Source of the DNA: Helicobacter bilis ATCC 51630
GTDB lineage: Bacteria; Campylobacterota; Campylobacteria; Campylobacterales; Helicobacteraceae
Direction of reading: 5' to 3'
Length of the DNA: 42,549 bases
Assembly: GCF_000686565.1 (NCBI RefSeq)
Contig: NZ_JMKW01000021.1
Location: 1-42,549 of the forward strand
Shown here: positions 17,049 through 24,447 of the stretch, piece by piece
How the letters are laid out: each line of letters starts with the position of its first letter
How positions within the stretch are numbered: the stretch's first letter is position 1
Notes under the pieces: generated by a model
Told to the model about the DNA's origin: nothing
The model's input: the letters and a program-made list of their open reading frames with translations, nothing else
Database searches by the model: none
Program-made: the position numbers and the translations under genes

Positions 17049-17717
17049 TCAAAGTTTTAGAAAGAATAAGAGCGTATTTTTCATAATCCATAATATTGCT
17101 TCATTTGTCGGCGGAAACAATAAAATGATAATGAGTAGAATCATACCATATTTTTCAACATTATTATACAATCTTGCAAAGAAGCTATTATTGAAATAAA
17201 GTCCTATATATGCTAGGATTAATGCACCATTAAGCGGTGGAATAGGCAATAGATTAAAGACTGCAAGCATCACATTTACTTGCAAGAAAATGAAAAAGAA
17301 TTGCATAATAAGACCACCACTTTGCATAAGTCCTAAATCTATGCCAAATCGCAAAATAACCACACAGCACAATGCAACAAGAAAATTAAAAAATGTCCCA
17401 GATAATGCGACATAAAGACAGCCTTTATAGCCCGTTTTTTCTTTAATATTTTCATAATTTATCGGCATAGGCTTTGCATACCCAAATATGAAATTTGCCC
17501 CTACAATAATTAATGTAAATGGAATGATAAAAGTGCCAAATAAATCAATATGTTTCAAGGGGTTAAGGGTTATGCGGTTAGAAACTCTAGGCGTTTCATC
17601 ACCATAACGCAATGCCATTAAACCAGATAGAATCTCCCTGCCAACTGCAGAAAATAATAATGCAACGACATAAAAACTAATAGTTATTCCAACTTCAGTT
17701 ATATCTAAATCGTCCAT
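17049..17717 (-). CDS. Site-2 protease (M50) family membrane protein with degenerate catalytic motif
   Basis: A 222-residue polytopic inner-membrane protein with the core layout of the compact S2P/M50B group: NRITLNPLKHIDLFGTFIIP, FGYAKPMPIN and FNLLPIPPLNGALIL. The position that normally carries the zinc motif HExxH reads REILS at residues 27-31, keeping only the Glu, and the Asp of the third ligand motif (LLPIPPLDG) is Asn. It is therefore probably not a protease and may act as a chaperone-like or regulatory pseudoenzyme. The locus corresponds to HP0575 between rpiB and lepB in H. pylori. Start at 17717 follows AAGGATTAGT. The alignment was made by eye. Confidence 0.78.
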   Translation of the reverse strand: MDDLDITEVGITISFYVVALLFSAVGREILSGLMALRYGDETPRVSNRITLNPLKHIDLFGTFIIPFTLIIVGANFIFGYAKPMPINYENIKEKTGYKGCLYVALSGTFFNFLVALCCVVILRFGIDLGLMQSGGLIMQFFFIFLQVNVMLAVFNLLPIPPLNGALILAYIGLYFNNSFFARLYNNVEKYGMILLIIILLFPPTNEAILWIMKNTLLFFLKL

Positions 17718-17764
17718 ACTAATCCTTAAAACTACCTTGAAACACTACACATATTAAAATCTAT

Positions 17765-18679
17765 CTAAAGATTATAAGGTCTAATTTCACCTTCAAATTT
17801 CTGTGCATCTTTTTGTAAAGTTTCTATACCCTTAAACATTCTTTTCCATCGCACCTTATAGCGATTGATAGGATTGCTTGCTTCTGATTCTATACTATCA
17901 GTCAAAGTTATGCTAAAGTAAGTAAACCAAGGCTGCCCTACAATGCGACTATAATCTACCACGCCCCAGAATCTAGAATCTTCGCTATTATCGCGATTAT
18001 CCCCAACCATGAAAAAGCAATCTTCATCAATTTTTTTATAAAAGAACTCTTCCCCATTATCATTTTTAATATCCATAGCTACGCCATGATTATTTGGCAA
18101 AGTATTATTTGTTCCACCCTTATCTGCACGAATACGCATCACCTCATAACTTTGAAAAGGCTCTGTCCTATAATCTTTTTCTCCATAATGAATCCCAACA
18201 TATTCTCTAGCATACGGCTCTTTTACATACCTTTCATTTAGAAACTCTTTTGTTTCATAGTCTTTAAAATGCGTATCAATATAGGAATCTCCCTCAAATG
18301 GTCGCAAATACATGCCATCTTTTGCAAATATCACTTTATCACCACCGATCGCAAAATTTCTCTTTACATAATATGTCTTATCATCGCCGGGTGGATTAAA
18401 TACGACTATATCCCCCCTTTTTGGTCTATCCCCCTCGATTAAATGCCTATTGCCGTGAAAATCTGGAAGTATTGGTATCTCAAGCCATGGAATCTTTGGT
18501 ATTGTGATTCCATACGAGTATTTTTTTACAAACATCATATCGCCCTCATACAGCGAGCCAACCATCGAGCGACTAGGGATAATAAAGCCTTGTGCTACAA
18601 AAAACACTAAACATAATACAATTACAATCGCACCAGTCCAACTTGAAACAAAATTGCTAATCCATCTTAGAATCTTCAT
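17765..18679 (-). CDS. lepB: Signal peptidase I
   Basis: LepB cleaves signal peptides from exported proteins at the periplasmic face of the inner membrane. A transmembrane anchor at about residues 14-33 (WTGAIVIVLCLVFFVAQGF) precedes the catalytic Ser38 in PSRSMVGSL and the general base K106 in YYVKRNFAIGGD. CFFMVGDNRDNSEDSRFWGVV is the conserved box near the C terminus. At 305 residues it is a normal Helicobacter enzyme. I chose ATG 18679 with AAGGG five bases upstream over the GTG two codons earlier. It heads the five-gene operon ending at apt and diverges from cheV. Confidence 0.95.
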   Translation of the reverse strand: MKILRWISNFVSSWTGAIVIVLCLVFFVAQGFIIPSRSMVGSLYEGDMMFVKKYSYGITIPKIPWLEIPILPDFHGNRHLIEGDRPKRGDIVVFNPPGDDKTYYVKRNFAIGGDKVIFAKDGMYLRPFEGDSYIDTHFKDYETKEFLNERYVKEPYAREYVGIHYGEKDYRTEPFQSYEVMRIRADKGGTNNTLPNNHGVAMDIKNDNGEEFFYKKIDEDCFFMVGDNRDNSEDSRFWGVVDYSRIVGQPWFTYFSITLTDSIESEASNPINRYKVRWKRMFKGIETLQKDAQKFEGEIRPYNL

Positions 18680-18875
18680 ATACACCCTTATTCAAAAAAG
18701 TTTTAGAGAAACTATACAAAAGTGCAATTCTACTATTAAATACTTAATATTTAGATTTTCCATTTGTATTCAATATATCTTAAGGATTAAACTAAAACTA
18801 GTTTTCATGGCATGATTTTATATTTCATCACACCAAGATTCTATAAAACAATATGTTGTGTTAGAATAAATATGC

Positions 18876-18881
18876 TATGAT
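18876..18881 (+). promoter_or_regulatory. Possible -10 box for cheV
   Basis: TGCTATGAT gives a near-consensus extended -10 (TATGAT) about 40 bases upstream of the cheV ATG. No clear -35 element is seen. Confidence 0.4.
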
Positions 18882-18920
18882 TTTACAAAATTGTGCAATT
18901 TTATTCATAAAGGCTTAAAT

Positions 18921-19880
18921 ATGGCAATGTCAAATATCGATCAAGTAACAAGTTTGCATAAAAATAACGAGTTGCAGCTACTTTGCTTTCGCTTAGAAAA
19001 AGGAAAAGATTTATATGCGGTGAATGTATTTAAGATACGGGAAGTTGTGAAATATAATGGGGCTGTTACTATTGTGAGCCATGAGCCAAACTCCCTTGTA
19101 GAAGGGCTTATTACAATAAGAGAACTCACTATACCACTTATTGACATGCGGAAGTGGTTTTTCTATGATCCTGCTATGCCTACAAAGAATCTGCGTAATT
19201 ATGCTGTGCCAAGACAAAAGGGTGAAGATGATATTATAATGATATGTGAGTTTTCAAAATGGACTATCGGTGTGCGTATTTATGAGGCAGATAGAATCTT
19301 AAATAAAAAATGGACAGAGATAGAGCAAAGTGCGGGTGTTGGCAGTAGCGGTGGGGGTAATGGCAAGCTTGTCTCACGCACAAGATATTATGATGGTAAA
19401 TTAGTGCAAGTCGTTGATATTGAAAAAATGCTTGTAGATGTATTCCCATGGATTGAAGAAGAGAAAAATAAAGAGATGGAGAGCATTAATCAAGTCGTTA
19501 CTACTAAAAAGATATTACTTGCAGATGATAGCCCAAGTGTGCTAAAAACCATGCAAACCATTCTTAATAGACTAGGCGTTATACATCTTGATTTTATCAA
19601 TGGGCAAAAATTACTCGATCATTTATTTAGCCCTGATACAGATATTTCAGAAATTGGGCTAATTATCACTGACTTAGAAATGCCTGAAGCAAGTGGCTTT
19701 GAAGTGATTAAGCAAGTCAAAGCAAATGCCGCATCAAAGCATATACCTATTGTTGTAAATTCATCAATGAGTGGGACGAGTAATGAAGAGATGGCGTTAT
19801 CACTTGATGCAGATGAGTTTATATCAAAGTCAAATCCTGTTGAGATTGAAAAAGCTGTGCGAGAGTTAATGCTGCGTTAG
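18921..19880 (+). CDS. cheV: Chemotaxis coupling protein CheV (CheW domain plus response-regulator domain)
   Basis: The 319-residue protein has an N-terminal CheW-like domain (ELQLLCFRLEKGKDLYAVN to VQVVDIEKML) that couples chemoreceptors to CheA. A C-terminal receiver domain follows: ILLADDSPSVLK with the acidic pocket, LIITDLEMPEASG with the phosphoacceptor Asp, and IVVNSSMSG at the switch Thr/Ser position. The start is ATG 18921 (AAGG seven bases before), not 30 bases earlier. Its position directly upstream of nspC matches cheV1 (HP0019) of H. pylori, so it is probably the CheV1 ortholog. A sequence comparison to CheV1-3 would settle which one. Confidence 0.94.
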   Translation: MAMSNIDQVTSLHKNNELQLLCFRLEKGKDLYAVNVFKIREVVKYNGAVTIVSHEPNSLVEGLITIRELTIPLIDMRKWFFYDPAMPTKNLRNYAVPRQKGEDDIIMICEFSKWTIGVRIYEADRILNKKWTEIEQSAGVGSSGGGNGKLVSRTRYYDGKLVQVVDIEKMLVDVFPWIEEEKNKEMESINQVVTTKKILLADDSPSVLKTMQTILNRLGVIHLDFINGQKLLDHLFSPDTDISEIGLIITDLEMPEASGFEVIKQVKANAASKHIPIVVNSSMSGTSNEEMALSLDADEFISKSNPVEIEKAVRELMLR

Positions 19881-19928
19881 TTTTATTGCTTTTAGATTCT
19901 ATAGCTTTAAATTTTTAGGATTATCACA

Positions 19929-21524
19929 ATGCAGCAAACAGAAAATATACTAAACTGGCACAAAGACTTTTTAGATAATAAGATTATGTTACAACAAGTG
20001 CTAAATAATACAGATTTAGCCTTTAGGATACAAACACCAAGCTATGTATTATGCAGAGATTCTCTTAATGCAAATATTACACTACTACAAAATGTCGCAA
20101 AAGATTCTGGAGCAAATATCTTAGTTGCATTAAAGGGTTATAGCTTTTGGAGGGCATTTGAAAATATCCGCACAAAGTTGCAAGGGGCTACTTGCAGTGG
20201 TGTAAATGAAACGCTTTTAGCATTTGATAGCATTGCCACGCCTTTAATGCAGCAAGATTCTAATATAAAAGAAGTGATAAAAGCGTTACTACCTTATCTA
20301 AAAAATATCTCAAAGAATCCTACCATAAAGCCTTCACACGCACAAATTATAGAATCTCTTTTTAATAATCTAGATACAACACTAGAAAATCAAGATAATT
20401 ATCAAGCCCTTTGCAAAGAGATCCCTTACGCCCTATTAAATATGTTTATACATAAAGAAATATGTGTCTTTGCCCCAGCTTATAAAGAAAGTCAAATGCA
20501 AAATATATTACCTTATGCAACGCATATTATCTTTAATTCCTTAGGGCAATGGGAGCGATTTAAGCCTTTTATAGAATCACAAAATCAACTTATTAAAGAG
20601 TTTTATCAAATACTATTAGAATGCAAAAGAAATGGAGTCTTGCAAGTTGATATTCCAGAAAAGATTCCACAAATTCATATAGGACTACGCATTAATCCCT
20701 TGTATAGCGAAGTTAGCCCACCAATTTATAACCCATGTATCCCCAAAAGTCGCTTAGGTATTATACCTAGCGTTTTTTATAGAGATTTAGAGAATCTTGC
20801 TAAAAAATATAACTACACAGATACACTCTCATTTTTTAAAGCACATTTTAGCGGTTTGCATTTTCATACACATTGTGAGCAAGATTCTAGTGCCCTGCAG
20901 CGGACACTGCCACATGTGATAGGGCATTTTGGCGATTATCTTTCACATTGTGAATGGGTGAATTTTGGCGGCGGTCATCATATCACACGAAGCGATTATA
21001 ATTGCACCTTGCTTGTGAATCTTATCAAGGACTTTAGAGAAAAATATAATGACATTCAAGTCATGCTAGAGCCCGGCGAAGCAGTAGGTTGGCAAACAGG
21101 CGATTTAATCGGCGAAGTGGTAGATATTGTAGAGAATGAGGGCTTAGTAGCTATACTTGATGTAAGTGCGAGTTGCCACATGCCAGACTGCCTTGAGATG
21201 CCTTATCGCCCAGCATGCTATAAAATTACAAAAGATTCTAAAGGACATGCGGTTATAGAATCTGACTTAGGTGAAGAAAAGGGGAAGTATTGCTATCGCT
21301 TTGGCGGACCCACTTGCCTTGCAGGTGATGTAATCGGGGATTATAGTTTTGATACGCCCCTAAAAGTTGGCGATAAAATAGCATTTGTTGATATGATACA
21401 TTATACTATTGTAAAAAACACAACCTTCAATGGTGTAGAACTCCCTAGTCTTGGTGTTGTAGAGAATGGTAAGTTTAAACTATTAAAGCAGTTTGGCTAT
21501 ACAGATTTTAAGGAACGCAATTAG
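19929..21524 (+). CDS. nspC: Carboxynorspermidine/carboxyspermidine decarboxylase with large insertions
   Basis: NspC is a PLP-dependent fold-type III decarboxylase that forms spermidine or norspermidine. The PLP Lys is K69 in LVALKGYSFW. FSGLHFHTHCEQ, WVNFGGGHHIT, VMLEPGEAVGWQTG, GGPTCLAGDVIGDY and DMIHYTIVKNTTFNG are the conserved blocks in order. The protein is 531 residues against about 380 in Campylobacter. The excess sits mainly between AFDSIATPLMQQ and IHKEICVFAPAY, and between FNSLGQWERFKPF and IHIGLRINPL, and both are predicted surface helices. All catalytic blocks remain, so it is probably active. It follows cheV as in H. pylori (HP0019-HP0020). Confidence 0.93.
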   Translation: MQQTENILNWHKDFLDNKIMLQQVLNNTDLAFRIQTPSYVLCRDSLNANITLLQNVAKDSGANILVALKGYSFWRAFENIRTKLQGATCSGVNETLLAFDSIATPLMQQDSNIKEVIKALLPYLKNISKNPTIKPSHAQIIESLFNNLDTTLENQDNYQALCKEIPYALLNMFIHKEICVFAPAYKESQMQNILPYATHIIFNSLGQWERFKPFIESQNQLIKEFYQILLECKRNGVLQVDIPEKIPQIHIGLRINPLYSEVSPPIYNPCIPKSRLGIIPSVFYRDLENLAKKYNYTDTLSFFKAHFSGLHFHTHCEQDSSALQRTLPHVIGHFGDYLSHCEWVNFGGGHHITRSDYNCTLLVNLIKDFREKYNDIQVMLEPGEAVGWQTGDLIGEVVDIVENEGLVAILDVSASCHMPDCLEMPYRPACYKITKDSKGHAVIESDLGEEKGKYCYRFGGPTCLAGDVIGDYSFDTPLKVGDKIAFVDMIHYTIVKNTTFNGVELPSLGVVENGKFKLLKQFGYTDFKERN

Positions 21525-21548
21525 ACTTGTGTGAGAGAAAACTCTAGA

Positions 21549-21569
21549 GCAGAATATTTTAGGTTCTGC
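21549..21569 (+). terminator. Possible intrinsic terminator after nspC
   Basis: GCAGAA (21549-21554) pairs with TTCTGC (21564-21569) around a nine-base loop, followed by GTTTT, 25 bases past the nspC stop. The T run is short, so the call is moderate. Confidence 0.45.
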
Positions 21570-21701
21570 GTTTTCCATCTCATTTAAAGTTAAATATCGC
21601 AGAATATTATATTCTTTTCATGAAAAACCGAGTTTTCTTGCGGGACGGATAACCCCAGATAAGTTTGTGTAATAATTAAGCCATAAATAGCAATGCCAAA
21701 A

Positions 21702-22769
21702 CTATTTCTTAAGTTTTATAAAAGATTCTAAAACATCTAAAAACCCTTGCAAATCACTTGATTCAATATCTCCAATATTTGCTATGCGAAACATATTTAA
21801 ACCAGCAATTTTTCCGGGATAAATCGTATAGCCCCTTTCTTTACAATAAGAGTGCAATTCATTAAACTCCATATCATTAGGAAGAGTAATAGCTGTAATA
21901 ATAACACCATAAGAGTTTTTTGGATAGATATCAAAGCCAAGCCGAGTTAAACCATCTCTTAGAATCTTATTGCTTTTTTCATATCTTTTATAGCGATTTG
22001 TTAAGCCCTCTCGTTTTAACTCACTAATAGCTTGTCGCAAGGCATAAAGTGTTTGCACGGGTGGTGTAAATCGCATTTGATAATTATGTATGAAATATTC
22101 ATATTGTGCTTTTAAGTCAAGATAAAGGCTTTTTGCATAAGTAGCCTTTAAAATATTTGCTTCATTGGCAATTACAAGGCTTATCCCTGCCATTCCTTGA
22201 ATGTTTTTATTGCTTGATGCAATAATGAAATCCACAACATCAAGACTTAAGAGATAACACGCATAACTACTCATACAATCAGCAATTATTTTAATATTTA
22301 AAGGTTTGCAAACACGACTTACAGAATCTAAATCATTGATAAGACCACTTGTTGTTTCGCTATGGATAAGGGCTAGAAATTGCGGTTTTTCCCTTTGTAG
22401 AAACTCATCTAACTTTGCAAAATCAATGGGCTTTAAAAAATCAGATTCAAACGCTACATAGTTAATACCTGCATATTTTGCCATATCAGCAATTCTTTGT
22501 CCATACGCACCATTTATGACAATCGCTAATTTATCATTACTGCCTACAACGGAGCTAACACACGCCTCAACCGCTAGAGTCCCACTCCCACCAAAAAGCA
22601 CCGCCCTTGCCTTATTGCCACCTTCCACAAATTCAACAAGCCCTTTGCTCACTTCTTCCATAACTCTGCCAAACTCTTCTTCTCGCGGACAAACATCTTC
22701 TACCACCTGTGCTAGTTTTACGCTTAGGGTTGTGTTTGCTGGACCCGGATTTAAAAGTATGTTTTTCAT
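21702..22769 (-). CDS. phnW: 2-aminoethylphosphonate:pyruvate transaminase (biosynthetic)
   Basis: A class V fold-type I transaminase of 355 residues, with NPGPANTT at the N terminus, ALIHSETTSGLIND, and the PLP lysine K188 in ASSNKNIQGMAG. That lysine context and the whole-length similarity fit PhnW/AepZ enzymes, which interconvert phosphonoacetaldehyde and 2-aminoethylphosphonate. Here PEP mutase and phosphonopyruvate decarboxylase lie in the same operon, so the direction is biosynthetic: it aminates phosphonoacetaldehyde. AAAAGGAAAAA precedes ATG 22769, 20 bases after the cytidylyltransferase gene. Serine-pyruvate or other class V transaminases are the main alternative if read without context. 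Confidence 0.9.
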   Translation of the reverse strand: MKNILLNPGPANTTLSVKLAQVVEDVCPREEEFGRVMEEVSKGLVEFVEGGNKARAVLFGGSGTLAVEACVSSVVGSNDKLAIVINGAYGQRIADMAKYAGINYVAFESDFLKPIDFAKLDEFLQREKPQFLALIHSETTSGLINDLDSVSRVCKPLNIKIIADCMSSYACYLLSLDVVDFIIASSNKNIQGMAGISLVIANEANILKATYAKSLYLDLKAQYEYFIHNYQMRFTPPVQTLYALRQAISELKREGLTNRYKRYEKSNKILRDGLTRLGFDIYPKNSYGVIITAITLPNDMEFNELHSYCKERGYTIYPGKIAGLNMFRIANIGDIESSDLQGFLDVLESFIKLKK

Positions 22770-22789
22770 GTTTTTCCTTTTTTATAATT

Positions 22790-23491
22790 TTATTGAGAAT
22801 CTTTTTTAAGAATCTTTGGGATAATAAGCTTTTTTGCTCGCTCTAAATGCTCCAAGCAATCAATCTCACACCATATAAGATTATCAATCTTTAGCACATC
22901 AAAACCTTTTAGTAAATATTCATAATCATTTTGACTATGGCAATCAAGCTTCATAAAGCTTTGCAAAGAAATCTTAGAGATACCAACTAGCTCTCCATCA
23001 ATAGAATCTAGCTTTGTCTTATCCTTGCTTAAATCTTGCAATTTATCTTGCACAATACTCATATACACTTCATCGCCACTCCGTGTTGTGCCACTTGCTA
23101 AAACAAGATCTTTTCTTTCATCTTGAAGCAGAGCTTTAATCGCCAAAGGCTCATATACCAAATCAGATTCTAAAAGTAAAAAATCTTGTGTAATCAACTC
23201 TCTTAAACACCACAGCGTATAAGCACTCCCGGTAGTTGCAAAGTCTTCATTTTTATGTGTTATTATCTTAAAATCTTTAGCTGAAAGCCTATCTGCTAGG
23301 GCATTATAAGCTTTGTTTTCATAACCTGTGCCAATGATAACTTCTTGTATGCCTGCTTCCTTTAAAAGCCCTAAGCTTCGCTCAATCAAAGTTTCGTGTA
23401 AAGATTCTATATATAGAAAGCCTTTTGGTAGATTTTTCTTAATATCGCCAAGCCTAGAGCCAAGCCCAGCTGCTAAAATAACCGCTTGCAT
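22790..23491 (-). CDS. CTP:phosphonate nucleotidyltransferase (PntC/LicC-like)
   Basis: A 233-residue nucleotidyltransferase of the LicC/PntC type. The nucleotide loop ILAAGLGSRLGDIKKNLPKG at residues 5-24 and the metal-binding LLLESDLVYE are clear. In Treponema, PntC joins CTP and 2-aminoethylphosphonate to form CMP-aminoethylphosphonate, the activated donor for attaching the phosphonate to glycans or lipids. The same reaction is the best inference here because the transaminase that makes aminoethylphosphonate is the next gene, and the operon has no choline genes. Its ATG overlaps the methyltransferase stop as TAATG. A phosphocholine-type or sugar substrate cannot be excluded. Confidence 0.82.
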   Translation of the reverse strand: MQAVILAAGLGSRLGDIKKNLPKGFLYIESLHETLIERSLGLLKEAGIQEVIIGTGYENKAYNALADRLSAKDFKIITHKNEDFATTGSAYTLWCLRELITQDFLLLESDLVYEPLAIKALLQDERKDLVLASGTTRSGDEVYMSIVQDKLQDLSKDKTKLDSIDGELVGISKISLQSFMKLDCHSQNDYEYLLKGFDVLKIDNLIWCEIDCLEHLERAKKLIIPKILKKDSQ

Positions 23492-24331
23492 TAATCTTTT
23501 TTCTCCATTATGACATTGAATCTAAAAGGTGAATTCGCATAGCCTTTAATATTTTGTTGCTCGATATGAATCTCGCACCGCTTGGATTTTGCAAACTCCA
23601 CAAATAAATCCTTTGGATAATACAAATGTTTTGTTGTGCCTTCATATAGCTTTTCATAGTCATCACCACATATTTGCTTTTTATAGGCAATGTCTGCCTC
23701 TCTTTGTTCTAAATCTAAAATATCAAGGAATAAAACCTTTTTTCTGGCTTTATCAATCATTTTTGCAATCACTTCTTTTGCATACTGCAAAGATGGAAAA
23801 TAGTGAAACACACTAAATGAGCAAACGCTATCATAAGACACAGAATCTATATCCCTTGCTTCACCTTGAGTGATATTTGCATAAGGCAATGCTAACTTTG
23901 CAATATGAGATAGATTCTTGGAATAGTCAATACCGCCAAGATTTTTAAAGCCTAAAGTATGAAGTGGATTTTTTAGCACATTACATTGAGACAGCATTTC
24001 CCCCCCCCCCCCCCGTAGAATCTGTGCTTGTATTTATGCTATTTATAGCTGTTTGATTGTTTTCTGCTTTTTGCGTATTCATTGTATAGAGAAACGCACC
24101 AGCCCCACAACCTACTTCATACATACTATCACATTGCCCCAACTTAGCTTTTTGGAATATATCTGCAATAAAATTACGATAAGTCTCAATGCTAAACGAA
24201 CCGGTTTTAGAATCAAAGCCATTACATCGTAATAATTCTTGTATTACTTCGTTTGTATCCGCGTTTTGAAGATTCATATTAGAATCTAACCTTTTACTTT
24301 CCCAAATATCCTGCCAAGTTTTTGTTTGCAT
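23491..24331 (-). CDS. Phase-variable SAM-dependent methyltransferase of the phosphonate operon (reads OFF here)
   Basis: The first half carries the SAM-binding motif SMYEVGCGAGAFLYTMN near residues 69-85; the second half has GGIDYSKNLSHIAK, SVCSFSVFHYFPSLQYAKEV and a C-terminal FRFNVIMEKKD. They lie in two frames separated by a C15 tract (24000-24014), and the present frame stops after GGGGGNAVSM. With fourteen bases the halves join as a 279-residue class I methyltransferase. The start at 24331 has a good AAGGAAC site. Its stop overlaps the next ATG as TAATG, so phase state may also influence the cytidylyltransferase. The substrate is unknown; aminoethylphosphonate, its CMP adduct or a glycan are candidates from context. 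Confidence 0.85.
24000..24014 (-). repeat. C15 phase-variation tract in the methyltransferase
   Basis: Fifteen C on the plus strand (G15 in the gene), the longest homopolymer in the window. Loss of one base (or gain of two) restores the frame. Confidence 0.93.
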
Positions 24332-24447
24332 TTTTGTTCCTTATTTTGAATTTATTTTTTAAGCTTCAGTTTATGAAACTTCTCTATTTTTAATTTTTGT
24401 TCCCAACTATTGTCTCATCTTGTAGTTTTGCAGAAACCCATCTTGCA

